Assembly (NCBI GenBank): GCA_037074615.1 | Contig: CM073538.1 | Span: forward strand, 20,981,068 to 21,045,067 | Reading direction: 5' to 3' | Origin: Leucaena leucocephala | Lineage: Eukaryota; Streptophyta; Magnoliopsida; Fabales; Fabaceae | Length of the DNA: 64,000 bases | Shown: piece after piece, positions 1 through 11,589 of the stretch | How the letters are laid out: each line of letters opens with the position of its first letter | Numbering within the stretch: the stretch's first letter is position 1 | Position numbers and translations under genes: made by a program | Notes under the pieces: generated by a model | What the model was told of the DNA's origin: nothing | The model's database searches: none | Seen by the model: the letters and a program-made list of their open reading frames with translations, nothing else

Positions 1-788
1 AGGGCTGGATATGGATCAGAGAGTGAAGTAGACGATGAAGCAGCAACAGTGACTTTGGCTAGTGATCTTGGTAGAGTTAATCGTGCTTCTACAAAAAGTG
101 CTGTGAAGCTTCAAGAGGTCGGGCCCAGGATGACACTTAAACTAGTCAAGGTTGAGAAAGGGCTGTGTTCGGGTGAAGTCCTCTTCAGTGAATATGGTAC
201 ATGATCTCTTACCTTTTCCTTCCTAGGCGAAGAAATTGTCTGTTACTAGGCATGATAAATTGATAAATTGTAGCATTGGCATTGAGACCTTAACCCTTTT
301 TTATTAGCCATTAGTATATCCAACCAGAATTCTTTCATTAAACATTTATGATTGATGTTAAAAGAAATCACTGCTAGAGAAGTGATGATGATTGTTAGAT
401 CTCTTGTTGTAGATTAGAGATTGCTATTTGCATCAGATTATTGCTTTTTCCTGCGTGCCTGGTTTGCATATTGGGACCACACATAATTCCTGACAGTTTC
501 CTTTGCACCTTTTCTTCCTTTCTCTTAATCATGATTTTTTAAATGTGACTTATGTTGATGAAATATATGTTCTTCACTTGAATTACCCCTCTCTTGTTAG
601 GAAACGATGGTGGCAAAGGGAAAAATGGTAACGAGGCGCAGGAGAATCAAGATGGAGAAGATTCAGAAGATAGTGAAGGTGAAGATGAAGATGGAAATGG
701 TGAAGAAGATTCAGAGGACATTGAAGATGAAGATGGAAATGGAGCAAGATTCAGAAGACATGGAAGATGTGGAGCATTAACTGAATGA
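1..788 (+). CDS. PPAN: Peter Pan-like (PPAN/SSF1) protein, C-terminal part; gene runs off the left edge
   Basis: Two exons are visible: 1-196 (frame 1, donor gtacat) and 601-788 (acceptor ttag, stop TGA 786-788). The reading frame joins as a split glycine codon. The first exon encodes the conserved end of the Brix domain region, with GPRMTLKLVKVEKGLCSGEV then LFSEYG, which I recognise from plant Peter Pan-like proteins. These are nucleolar factors for 27S pre-rRNA processing and 60S subunit assembly. The second exon encodes a tail rich in Asp, Glu and Gly with repeats of the type EDSED/EDEDGNG, as is usual for this family. The last 14 residues turn abruptly basic (see finding on a possible frameshift). 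Most of the Brix domain lies outside the window. Family assignment is confident; the exact C-terminus is less so. Confidence 0.85.
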
Positions 789-2238
789 TGTTTTCTAAGA
801 AATGCAGTGTTTTATGTAAAAGCTGTTTGGTATTTGTTAGTGGCAATACAGAAGTTGCTACCAGAAAATTTCTCCTTGAACATTCCGGTTCCATAGAACT
901 CAACGACGCGGAGCTACGAGCCTGTAGAACAGATTCGGTTCAAGTAAGGTCGTGAGCAATCTGGTTCCTTAAGATTTACGAAAATCATGAAGAATACCAG
1001 AGATTAAAATTGATTATCACTATGATTAGTTCTTTACTTTGAGGACCATCCTATCATTTTTTATATATGAAAAAGTTATATGGGAAGAATTAGTTTTATT
1101 AGATTTATGTTTGAATCTTGATTAACAAGTGGTAAAGAATATATATAAAAAATAAAATTATGGTTTTATCTCAAGTTTACAAGAAAAAGTTGCGTAATTT
1201 TGTTTTTAAAGTAATGTGGGAATTTTGTTCCCGTGGTTTATCAATACTTATGGGAAACTTCAAACGTGACAGATTGACCCTCGATATAGGATATTTTTGG
1301 ATTATTTTTTAGAAAAATAGTAAGTGATTTTAAAAGAGAATAATTTTTTAAAAAGTAAAAAAAAATCTTATTGAAAATCATGATTTTTTTTCTAAACTCC
1401 AAATAATGATTTTGAATCTTTTTTTTTAAAAAAAAAAGGTGTTTGTCGACCAACCGTGGAAAATTTAGCAAGAAACTCTAACAACTCCCGAGACAAAAGT
1501 ATTACTGTTACAGGAAACCAATCTCTCAAAGAAGAAAATGAAAAGTTTCAAGTTCCACCTATTTAAGTGAGATTTTGAAGCCTAGCAAAATAATTTGACT
1601 AAATCGCCTCTGAAATTTCATAATCCATTAAGGTAATCCCAACAGGGAATGATTTAATGGTACAATTAAAATAACTGTAAAATTCATCTTTCCTCTTAAA
1701 TCATCCAATCTAAAGACACTCAATGGAGTGCTAGAATTACCCAAAAACTAGTTGCCCTTCTGTTTCTGTAATTCTGCCGCTTACTAAATTTCTGTGATTT
1801 AGATGCTATAGATCGAGAAGTTTACCTAATAAAACAATTGGTTGCCACACACACCAACCTGAGTCTTTTAGTCTTTACGATTTACCATGTCATATTTCTG
1901 AAACATCAACTTTTTGCATATGAATATTACGCTTGAGCAGTTAATTCAGATTATAACTGTCTAAAACAATAGTTAGGAGTCTTTGCAATTAAATGAACAA
2001 CACAACTTTAAGTAGGTTCTCAAACACCATTGGTAGTGTTTTTTTATTTATTAAAGTATCCCTAAACCACTGTGCATTTGAGACTATTACCTTTCCCAGC
2101 AAATACGTATTTTACTCCTTATAGGAATGATACTGTTTACCTAATCAACCGCTTGTTGGTTGGTAGTGTTCTGAAGCGTAGTTAATTAGTAATCAATCAA
2201 TGCATAAGAACAAGTATTACATCACTGAATCCCAAATT
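789..2238. other. Intergenic, PPAN 3' flank
   Basis: It holds the probable PPAN 3' UTR (to about 1000) and AT-rich DNA. No coding region, RNA gene or recognisable element was seen; the ORF on the minus strand at 1241-1471 is low-complexity Lys/Phe/Asn and not gene-like. Confidence 0.5.
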
Positions 2239-2510
2239 TCATTTGGCTATAGTAAATTGCTCGCCTATATCACCAGGTTCCATGTCCTTGAGATCTGGGC
2301 ATTCATCCAATCATGAAAAGACAAGAACAACGAAATCAATTTAGGTTGAAGCGCCTAAAAGAAGAGAAGAGATGATAATCAGAATTCGCGCGCCATATGC
2401 AAAATAAGGAGAATCTAGGTCGCTAGAAAACTCAAATTAGATTTCGGAGAATATAGATTAAGTATAGCAAGATATCTAGGGAAGAAGAGAAGCTTACTGA
2501 TAATAGACAT
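2239..2510 (-). CDS. Tentative two-exon micro-gene, 22 codons; unrecognised
   Basis: This is a speculative model. On the minus strand an ATG at 2510-2508 follows a GC-rich leader of UTR type. It is followed after 13 nt by a good donor (GTAAGC). An acceptor (GAATGCCCAG) at 2295-2296 leads into a second segment, 2294-2239, that ends in TGA. The joined peptide would be MSIINLKDMEPGDIGEQF plus four residues. I do not recognise it as any family. Alternatively the ATG exon is the first exon of a decayed gene whose other exons are lost, or the region is a promoter or UTR fragment. The local base composition (GC-rich, with GGCGCC) differs from the surrounding AT-rich DNA. Confidence 0.2.
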
Positions 2511-3422
2511 GGCGCCGCGCAGATGGATTCTACTTCGAAGTCCCAACAAGTGATTCGATATGGCAAAATAACGTCTGCTTTTGACACTGAAATTTTTTAT
2601 TGGATGCGTTTCTCTGCTCTTCGGCGCCCAAACACATGGGGCGACGTAGGCATCCCATGCCATGCCCGCCCTTTCCGATCGCCTACCGCCGAAATAATTC
2701 TAATAATCCCGCGCTGGGGTCATAAAATTTAGAAAAATTAACCCGAGGTTTTTTATAATTTATTTTCTAAATTTTATTATATTTATAAAAGGTATATTTT
2801 AGAAGAAATGAGTAGCGGTTGTTATATAAATCGCGAAATAAAGTAATATACTAATAATTATATATATTTTTTAAATCACCCTTGTTTGATACAATTTTAT
2901 TTTTCACTTCAAAATTTAATTTATGATTTTGAATACGAATAAATTAAAAAATCATTTTAAATCAAATTTAATAAATTGATCATTTATCCTTATTTTTAGT
3001 AAAATGATTGAGGATGCTTTATAATAAAGATAGGAGGGAGCATCTAAATTTTAAATCAGGTCTATGTAATTATTTTATTTGAATTTTGCTCTTAACATGA
3101 TTAATTATAAGCTTTCATATTTAAATGTAAATATTGTTATTTTTAATTTATAGAATTTCATTGACCTTATAGAATGTCCTTTGTTTCATATAACAAATGT
3201 GCATTTTTATAAGTAAATTTTCATATATATTATAAATTAAAATTATCATATCAAAAAATGAAGGTTCAATTCAAACAAAATAAATTGTAAAAATCTGATT
3301 TAAAATTAAAATAAATTATAACAATTTATATCTCACTTAGTGATTTATAATAAAAATATTTATTATTTATAAGTTTAAACTTAAATGGTGGGTTAAATTA
3401 AACATAGGGAACGTATTTCATT

Positions 3423-3940
3423 TAGTGTGTGTTTGAAAAGTAATAAAATTAAGGTTTTAAAATAGTTTAAAAAAATTTTAAAATAAATAGTTATATTTAT
3501 TTAAAGATATTTTTGAATTAAATTATAATTTAAAATTAAAATTTTAAATAAGCTACTGAGATTAATTTCTAAAATAGTAAAATAATTTATGGACTACCTA
3601 ATTACTATTTTACTCTTACTTTTTCTTATATCTTTTTTTCTCCGTCATCTCTCCTCTCTCTTCTCCACTATCTCTCATCTCTCTTCTCCACCCTCTCTCC
3701 TCTCTCTTTTTTCTTTCTCCACCCTCTCATCTCTCCTCTCTTATATTTTTAATAAAATCATATTATTTTTAATAATTTTTTAATTATAAAGTTTTTTCTG
3801 ATAATAATTATATAAATATTCATTTATTTATAATTTTTTTCATAAATTTTTCTCTAAAAATTATTTTTTAAAAAGGTTAAAAAACTTTTTTTATATAATT
3901 ATTTTTTAATTTTTATCTAAATAGACCTTTAAAATAAAAA
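3423..3940. repeat. Long MITE with pyrimidine-rich core, copy 1
   Basis: It begins with a GTGTGTTTG-type end and shares with other copies a half-site of TTTTAAAATAAATAGT type and the block TTATGGACTACCTAATTACT. A CT-rich core (about 3645-3745, CTCTCATCTCTCC runs) follows, then a poorly conserved right end near 3940. Similar elements lie at 6910, 11121 (inverted), 33757, 34391, 42205 and about 54950. The forward ORF at 3589-3783 is only the translation of the CT-rich core. Confidence 0.6.
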
Positions 3941-4654
3941 GTCAATCCATGGTCCTAAAAAAAGGAAAATAAAAAAAAAATCCATGGCCACGTATAGAAG
4001 AAGATAACCCTGACTGAGAGGTAGTCTGACTCTGCCACATATATACACAGCAACCTTAAACTGCAAAACATCATATCAAGGTTGGATATCATTTTTGGAG
4101 ACTACATCGGACTCCTGTGTTCTGAGCCACAGAATATAAAATATACCAAACACTAGAGTTGGCACTTGTCACTACCTTGTGTCAGATTTCTTCTTACAAC
4201 AACAAAACCCAATTCTGAATCTCCGACTTGACTCATGGTTGGATATCATTTTCCCTCTCTTCTATTTTTCTTAAACTATTCTAAAACGACAAAAAAAAGG
4301 TAAATAGGGTAATTTAAATTAATGTACAGTGCATATGGATCATCCTATCCCTAATCTCTTCTGATTTTCCAGCAGCATATTCAATACGAAGTGGCCTAAT
4401 CAAAACTCAAACCTGTCAAATTAACCAAAATCAAGAAGAGAAGCTCACTACCAACCAGCGATGATCCTGTAGTAGAAGAAGTTTTGGCTATTTGAGCATG
4501 AAGTAGTCCATGTAAATGCCACCTTTAGAGAAGAGCCACCACTAATTACAGAAGAGAAGCTCACTGCAAGATACAAAACTTTCTGCTTTGATGGAGTCAA
4601 GAGAAACCCAAAAAAGTCGCTCGCTTGGCCTGAGTTATGTGTGTATGTGTGAGA
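3941..4654. other. Intergenic, 3' side of SAUR
   Basis: AT-rich DNA containing the probable SAUR 3' UTR just below 4655. No other gene or element recognised. ORFs on both strands at 4588-4870 overlap the SAUR gene in other frames and are shadows. Confidence 0.5.
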
Positions 4655-4963
4655 TTAACAGTGAAAGAACAAAGCGTGAGGAAGGTGATGGTGATTATGG
4701 TGATGGTGGTTGTGGCTGGGTTCTCTCTCAATTCGCCACCGGAGATGGAGGAAGTCGTCGACGGAGCACGGAAGCTTGAGAGGGCCATCGGAATGGTAAC
4801 CATAGACTTCATAAGCTCTATCAAGAAGACGACGGAAGAGATGGTGGTAAAGATAGGAGATGGGGATTAGAAATCGGCGAGCGTCTCCGTCCTCCAAACC
4901 AACCTGAACAGCCAGCCATCCTTTCTTCACTTTCATCTTCTTGTTATGCTCCTCCTGGATCAT
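4655..4963 (-). CDS. SAUR family protein (small auxin-up RNA), 102 aa
   Basis: This is an intronless minus-strand ORF starting at ATG 4963, as is typical for SAUR genes. Residues about 10-76 form the SAUR core: KKGWLAVQVGLED, RRFLIPISYLYHHLFRRLLD, then AYEVYGYHSDGPLKLPCSVD and DFLHLRWRIE. SAURs are early auxin-induced proteins; several inhibit PP2C.D phosphatases at the plasma membrane and so activate H+-ATPases and cell expansion. The motif spelling resembles the SAUR76-79 clade, but I cannot fix the orthologue. The C-terminus is odd: a histidine-rich stretch (HNHHHHNHHH) followed by LPHALFFHC. A TATA-like ATATAT on the minus strand lies at about 5083-5088, some 120 bp upstream of the start. 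Full-length with no visible defect. Confidence 0.9.
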   Translation of the reverse strand: MIQEEHNKKMKVKKGWLAVQVGLEDGDARRFLIPISYLYHHLFRRLLDRAYEVYGYHSDGPLKLPCSVDDFLHLRWRIEREPSHNHHHHNHHHLPHALFFHC

Positions 4964-5082
4964 CGTCTTTCCAGATTAACACAGAAGAATTAAGAAATAA
5001 TTGAAGAGGAAGAAGAGAGACGAGAGGAGCGCTACCAAGTTTTGTTGGTCAAGTGGTTGGGGAATGGATCAGGAGAAAGGGA

Positions 5083-5088
5083 ATATAT
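5083..5088 (-). promoter_or_regulatory. Likely TATA box of the SAUR gene
   Basis: On the minus strand the sequence ACATATATTCCC lies about 120 bp upstream of the SAUR ATG, a plausible TATA position for a short SAUR leader. Inferred from position and composition only. Confidence 0.4.
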
Positions 5089-5099
5089 GTAGAGAGAGA

Positions 5100-6909
5100 T
5101 CGGAGATGGAATAAAAGAATTAGGTCCCAAAATATGAAATTATGGACAGTTTGATACCAACCATATTTTTTTAAAAAAAATTATTATAAATAAGAATTAT
5201 ATTTAAAATTTAAATATCTGATTTATAATTGAAATTTCAGAATCTCAACAGTCTGAATTGATATTTATAGTTTACTTTTTTAAAAAAATTAGGACATAAT
5301 TATAATTAAATTGATATTTTGTAATCCAATTGTTATTTTTAGAAAAAAGTATTTGTGAATAAAAACAATTGTGCGGGTGTGGGGATGGTACGAAATACGG
5401 AATCAGGGTTTGACGTTAACTTTACCTCTTCATTACAAATGACTACTTATATTATTTGGCCTTCCAGTAAGGCATTCCTCGCGTATAAAATAGTAACTAC
5501 TATTTTTTGTTCAAATTATAAAAATTAAATATAAATAATATAAAAATTAAATAATTAATTTAGATAAATTAAATAGTATGTAATATAAATTTATCTTAAA
5601 AAATTATATTTAATCATAATTAATAGATTTATTTAATTTTTTAAATTTATTTAAAAAAATTAATTAATTTTTATAATTATGGTAGTAGGGAGGGAGGAAG
5701 CATTTTTTTTTTGTTTGGGAAATTCTGAACTATCACTTTTTTATGATAAAAAAATACATCTTTTGGAGCTGTTTTTTTTTTACCTTGATTTTTGGGAGCT
5801 GTTGGAATCTAACTACCCATGCATGGTGGTTGTTTACATTTGTACGATTTTCGAAGGAAGTTATATATTTAATATTGTTGTGTTTTTTTTATATTTTATA
5901 TTATTTCTTTGAAGTCTGATTGGCTATTGTCTAAATTAATTCATAATATTGAATTTTGGTTAATTTTGTTTGGCAGGTTGCAGTTCCCGTTCGGATTTCA
6001 CAAAAATGGGAACTTTATTATGAACCTTTTAATATATATATTAAAATATCATACAAAAACTAAAGGAATTATAGTTAATAAATTTAATTACTTAATATTT
6101 AAATCTAAATAGGTTAATATTTATCCATAGTAGCAATCAGATAATAATGTATTAACATGAAACCATACTCCACTGAATAAATGTTTAAATTATTATACTA
6201 TATATTTTCATACTTCATACAATTTGAAATGACTTAGTCTATTCATCGTTTATGAATATTTTAAATTGTTATAAATTCTATTTTTATATATTGATATTGA
6301 CATTAATAGATATAACTATAGAGATAAAGAGTATTTAAATAAACAAATAATTGTTCCCTTTTCCACCAAACAAAAATATCATTTTAAATTTAATAAAAAA
6401 ATATAATATTCAACTTATTATTTTTGCCTATAAAGGCCTAACTCCAACTGAGAAGAGAAGCAAAACATTAAAACAAGTGGTGACATTGAAAATGACCCTT
6501 TGATGTATTGAAAGTAAAAGTATAATAATAATAATAATCAATACCATCCCTTTTCTCTAGCTTTTTAATTCTTGCCAATTTTTTGCATCCTTTGTGCTTT
6601 TATGATTTTATCCTCTTTATCTCTTCCACTTTATTTACCTTCCCACTTCTCACTTTTTTCATTAATCCACCATATTTGTCATCTTTTTTAATTAGCCCAG
6701 TTGTCTACCTTTTATGGGTTGCAATTAAGTGAAAATATATAGTGGGATTATTTAAGAATTAAGTGTAAGGGGGGAAAACATTCAAGTTTAACATTTTTTT
6801 AAAAAATTCAAAAGTAATTCTTTTTTCAAATATTGATAAATTAATTAAGAGTCCATATTTAAAAATTTTATTAGTCAAAATAATATCTCAATTTAAGAAG
6901 TGAGTTTAT
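5100..6909. other. AT-rich intergenic region
   Basis: No gene supported. 5515-5680 contains AT-rich inverted-repeat-like sequence of the Stowaway-related kind (ATAATTAATTTAGATAAAT). ORFs at 5679-5912 and 5909-6112 are low-complexity Phe/Leu/Tyr-rich translations. A short ATA repeat lies at about 6521-6537. Confidence 0.5.
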
Positions 6910-7362
6910 GGGTGTGTTTAGAAACATCTAAAACCTAAATTTTAAACTTAAGTTTTAGTAAAACTTATATTTTGAGAAATTTTAAAATAAACAGTCATAT
7001 TTGTTTAAACGGACTTTTGGACTAAACCATAGTTTAAAACTAATATTTTAGATAAGTTAGTTAGAGTAACTTATGGAATAGTAAAAGAGCTTATGAGCTA
7101 ACCAATTATTATATTACCCATAATTTTTCTTACACCCTCTATCCTCTCTCCTCTTATATATAACCTCCCCTCATTTAATACTCATACTCTTTTTCGTAAT
7201 TTATCAATAATAAAAGTACTTATAGAAATAACTATCCAAACAATCATTTATTCAAAATCATTTTTTTTTCATAAACTTTTATCCAAAAGCCCTTTTTTAT
7301 AAGCTGTCCAAAAGCTCATTTTTTTCATAAGCCCATTTTCAAAATTTTATCCAAACACACAC
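6910..7362. repeat. Long MITE with pyrimidine-rich core, copy 2 (best-preserved ends)
   Basis: The left end GGGTGTGTTTAGAAA and right end ATCCAAACACACAC form imperfect terminal inverted repeats. The interior shares with copy 1 the TTTTAAAATAAACAGTC block, a TTATGGAATAGTAAAAGAGC block and a CT-rich core (about 7133-7175). No coding capacity, so non-autonomous. Target-site duplication not clear. Confidence 0.65.
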
Positions 7363-10069
7363 TATATCCATTAAAGTTTTCTTCTTTTGTTGTATCCCTC
7401 TCATCTTAATAGAAAATTTTAAGCTCAAGCCCCTTTGTCACAAAATATCCCCTCGGCAATATATTTTTAAAATAATAAAATATTTTAAATAAAGAGATAT
7501 GGTTATATGGGATTTATTTGTGTGAGTACATGTGAGATGAGACCTATAGCTAGATACAAAATTAAAATATGCTTTATCTCACTCTCATTCTTTCTTTAGA
7601 ACTTTCTTAGGAGAATATACTGATAAGATACAGTAGAAGATACTCTTTTAAAATACAAGATTAGGCTAGATACCATCTTATCAAAGTGGAATCTCTTTCT
7701 GAAAAAAAAAATTAAGTAAAGATCAAGGGACCTTAATATATCATTCTTAAATTCAAGTGCCCTTTTAATCACTTAATTGTAAGCGTTGGCCCCACCTATT
7801 CAAACATGTTTAGAAAAAGCATGGCTTAATTAACTAAAAGCGCTTCATATAGAATATAATATATATAGTAATGTACAATTAGTACAGTTTGACACTTAAC
7901 TTGGTTGTACCATTAATTACTAGAAACAAATTCCTCACTAATTTAGTGACCAAACTTACACTATCACCACTTGCACCTCCACTCCACATCACTTTCCTAT
8001 TAGCAATCCATTTTACTTTCTTCACTTGTTACATTTTTGTTTTTTATAATTAGAAGAGTTTATGTTTAGGTAAAATTAAACTTATAACCTCTTATTTACA
8101 AATGAGCTTTTATTCCACTAAGTTATATAGCATTACTTTTTATTATTAATAAGGTTGGTAATAGAGGTTAACTCGTCCAAAATTAATTAGCTTGTGATAG
8201 GGTAAGGGGAATGTAGGTTAGGTCAAAAAAATATCTCTTGATGATATGTGGATATTTAACTAATTTAAACCTATTATGATATAAAAAACAAATAAAATAT
8301 TGTCAGATTAACTCGCTTTTTTGGCAGGTGGGGTAAAAAATGCTAACACTAAAATAGGATCCTTTTTTTCTACCTAACATACTATTTTTAGCGCATGCCC
8401 TATTCAATTTACCATCTCTAATTAGTAATTCATGTTACTTTCTTCACGTGTGACCTTTTTTGTATTAAAAGGGTATGTACTAATAACCTAATATTATAAA
8501 TAAAATTGGATCTATAATTTTCCATTTATAATTTTTTTTAAAAATTTTTTTATATTACTAAATTATAAAATAATTGACTTCTTCACATGAGACTTTATCT
8601 CACCTAAGGCCTCCTCATTTTCGTGTGTATTATGATAGAAAAAAAATCAATCACGGAAAGGTCAGTTTCCGTGTAGCATGCGAACAAAAGTTACCACTTG
8701 TACTATTTCACACGCACACAATGGCACGGCTTTTTATCTTTTCTGTTTAACAAAAAATTATGATTTTTGGGTATTATATATATATTATACAAAACTTTTA
8801 AAACATAGAAAATACCAAAAAATTCAAGGTCAACATTTTAAATTAAGAATTATTATAAAATTATTATTATTTATTTTTAAGAGTAGTCAATAGTTTATAA
8901 GATGTAATAAATAAACTAATTTAAAATTTTAAAATTTAAGTTGTATTTTTTTTTTAATTTTCCTTTTAAAATAAGTTATATTATTTGTAAGTTATTAGAA
9001 TTTTTTATATTATATATAGACTATTTTTCCACTTCTTCCTCACGTCTCATGGGCTAGGAAGAACTTTTTTCCTTAAAAAAACTATGGTTGATATTGGTAC
9101 ATTCTCCAGTAAAAACAAACGGATGAAATCAATAAAAGACTCAGCTTCCTCTTTATTTCTTTTCGTTGACTTGGTATTTTTGGATTTTTTTCAATAAAAC
9201 CTGACTTTTATGATCTATTTAATAAAAACAAGGTAAAACTGTAAAGTCAATGATGTTGGACCTAGATAGAGTTATATTGATTGTCATAAAAACAATTTTA
9301 CCGAGATTAAGAAAATCACTGAATAACATTAAATTTTGTAAAATTAATATATAATGCTTTCCTAAAATACATCTGGTCTTCTTTAAATAAATATTACTTC
9401 TAATTTAGTTTATTCTTGAAATCTAAAATTCACAAATAGTACTATGTAACACGAAAAACAACTCCTCTATAATAACTTATATAGGATAAAGAATATGATG
9501 ACACAATATCTAATTAGTTTTTATATTTTATTATTATTTTAATTTATATTAATTTTATACCCTAACTATGATTAGTTATTATTATCATCATTATTCGTAT
9601 AAGTAGTTTTATGCTTTCCATTTTACAGAGATTTATATGAATTATTGAATTGGCAATTACTTTCTTTCTCTCTAAATTCTCTGACCTCATCCTTCTAATT
9701 TCTTCTCCGTTCTTCCTAATTTCTTCATTTTCTCTACTCTTTTTTACATCAATTGCTAATTAATTATTTAGAAGAATCCATGGAAACATTTTTTCCGGAA
9801 TTTGTTGAAATTGAAATGTTTGAGAATTCTATGCCAGTTTGCTCTAGAAAAAGTAAAAAGGCACTCATAAAAAACTTATCCACATATTTTTTTTCAATTA
9901 ATTTGAAATTATGTATATGATGTTAAGTTCAAGTTGAATTCATCTCCTTTTTACAAACACACATCTTTGTCTATCTCAAAATTAAAGAAAAGAAGATAAA
10001 GCAAAGGGGGTTGGTGATAGCAACATAAAGAGAGACAGAATGAGGATTTTCAGAGATGATAACGATAAC
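7363..10069. other. AT-rich intergenic region
   Basis: No gene supported. A 45-codon ORF starting at 9780 and a 71-codon ORF at 8678-8893 have no recognisable similarity and no codon-usage signal. Low-complexity AT runs dominate. Confidence 0.5.

Positions 10070-10125
<56 letters not shown>
10070..10125. repeat. (ATG)n / (GAT)n trinucleotide microsatellite
   Basis: About 18 uninterrupted GAT units, preceded by the imperfect GATAACGATAACG. Read on the minus strand it makes a poly-His ORF that is not a gene. Confidence 0.95.
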
Positions 10126-10126
<1 letters not shown>

Positions 10127-10232
10127 ATAATGCTCTAAATCGTAAGGCAAGAGCGTGCGTGCGTGTGTGCTGTAGCTTTTGAAGCCCTAAACTAAAAATA
10201 ATATTTTGAACGTGCGTGGCATTTATTTGGCA

Positions 10233-10998
10233 ATCCCATCTAGGGGTGTTCATGGTGCCCGGTGGCCCGGTCCGCCCGCCCGAGCCCGGTAAAAAATCGC
10301 CCGGCCCGGCCCTAAAAAAAGTGCCCAAAATATATTTGGGCAGGGCCGGGCCGGGCCAGTTGTCGGGCCGGGCCGGGCACCGGGCAGGGCATGCTGCCCT
10401 GCCCATTTGGCCCGGCCCTATATATATATATATTTATTATTTTTTTAATTTTTTTCTTAACTTATTTTATTTGTAATTTTACACTTTTCACTTTAACTGG
10501 CAACTCTCCTTGCTCATTTTTAAAATATTAAATATAACTTTTATATTTATGTAGATACTAAAGTTGCTCCTCTGCTTTACTTGCCAAGTATTCAATTTTT
10601 TGTGTTGCAATAACGCTACAAATATCCGACCTCTATATATTTTAATATTTCTTTTTTATATATGTAATAGACTTTGAGACTTTAATTACTATTTTTTTGA
10701 TACCTTATTCTTATTGAATTATATATATTATTTAACTCTTAAAAATATAAATATGATATTATTTTATAAGTTCATGATAACAGATTTTTTTCTCACAATA
10801 TGAGCAGGACATCACTATTTAGGCATGCCCAGCCCGCCCATGCCCAGCCCGCATATGCCCAGCCCGAATTGGTTAGGGCTTTTACCGGGCAGGGCCGGGC
10901 ATCGGGCTGCAAAATGCAGCCCATGGTTTTTCCGGGCAGGGCACCGGGCAGGGGGGCTGCCCTGCCCAACCCGGCCCATGCACACCCCTAATCCCATC
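10233..10998. mobile_element. Non-autonomous hAT-superfamily element with 8-bp target-site duplication
   Basis: The element spans 10241-10990 (750 bp). It starts TAGGGGTGTTCATGG and ends CCATGCACACCCCTA: 15-bp terminal inverted repeats with one mismatch. Both sides carry the identical 8-bp flank ATCCCATC (10233-10240 and 10991-10998), the hallmark of hAT transposition. Both ends are followed by strikingly GC-rich subterminal blocks of repeated GGGCCGGGC/GCCCGGCCC motifs (10250-10420 and 10825-10975). These contrast with an AT-rich middle and are likely transposase-binding arrays. There is no transposase ORF; ORFs on both strands within the GC-rich blocks are compositional artefacts. A second, inverted and more diverged copy lies at about 21330-21961. 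Confidence 0.92.
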
Positions 10999-11120
10999 AT
11001 AGCATTATTCTTTTTTATTTATTATTTATTTATTACAAGCAAGCATTATTCTAAATTATAATATTGTGCTTTTTTTTTTTGACAGAATTTAACGAAAACA
11101 GTACTTGAAATTGATGTTAC

Positions 11121-11575
11121 GTGTATTTAGATAAATTTTTAAAAAATAATTTATAAAAAAATTGGATAATTTTTGAAAAAAAGGGTTTTAGATAAAAATT
11201 TATTAAAAAAACTAATTCTGAATAAATTAATATTTTGATAGTTATTATTGAATGGACTTTGATAATTAAAAAATTATTAGAAATAATATAATTTTATTAA
11301 AAATATGAGAGAGGATGGAGGGTGGAAAAGAGAGAGGAGAGATGGTGAAAAAAAATGAATAGAGGAGAGGGAGGAGAGAAAATATAAGAAAAAATAAAGA
11401 TAAAATAATAATTGAGTAGTTCATAAGTTTGTTTACTGTTTTAAAAGCTATTCTCCTATTAGTGTATTTGAAATTATATTTTAGTCTAATTTTTTTAAAT
11501 AAATATGATTATTTATTTTAAAATTTTTTAAACAAAAATTAAAATTAATTTTTTTTAAAATCATATAATTTGAGA
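11121..11575. repeat. Long MITE with purine-rich core (inverted relative to copies 1 and 2), copy 3
   Basis: It starts GTGTATTTAGATAAATTTTT and contains a GA-rich core at about 11308-11400 (GAGAGGAGAGATGG), the complement of the CT-rich cores elsewhere. The family blocks are repeated in reverse order. The right boundary is approximate. Confidence 0.5.
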
Positions 11576-11589
11576 GTTATAAGACACAC

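Noticed and set aside
3589..3783. Leu/Ser-rich hydrophobic ORF resembling a membrane peptide
   Set aside because: It is the CT-rich core of a MITE; the same sort of ORF appears at 42385-42639 in another copy.
9780..9917. 45-codon ORF beginning METFFPEFVEIEMFENSM
   Set aside because: Too short, no recognised family, no splice or promoter support.
10050..10406. Minus-strand ORF ending in a long run of histidines
   Set aside because: It is the translation of the ATG microsatellite joined to the GC-rich end of the hAT element; no family similarity.
10216..11061. Several ORFs on both strands in the hAT element (Pro/Gly/Arg-rich)
   Set aside because: All come from GC-rich subterminal repeats; no transposase motif is present.
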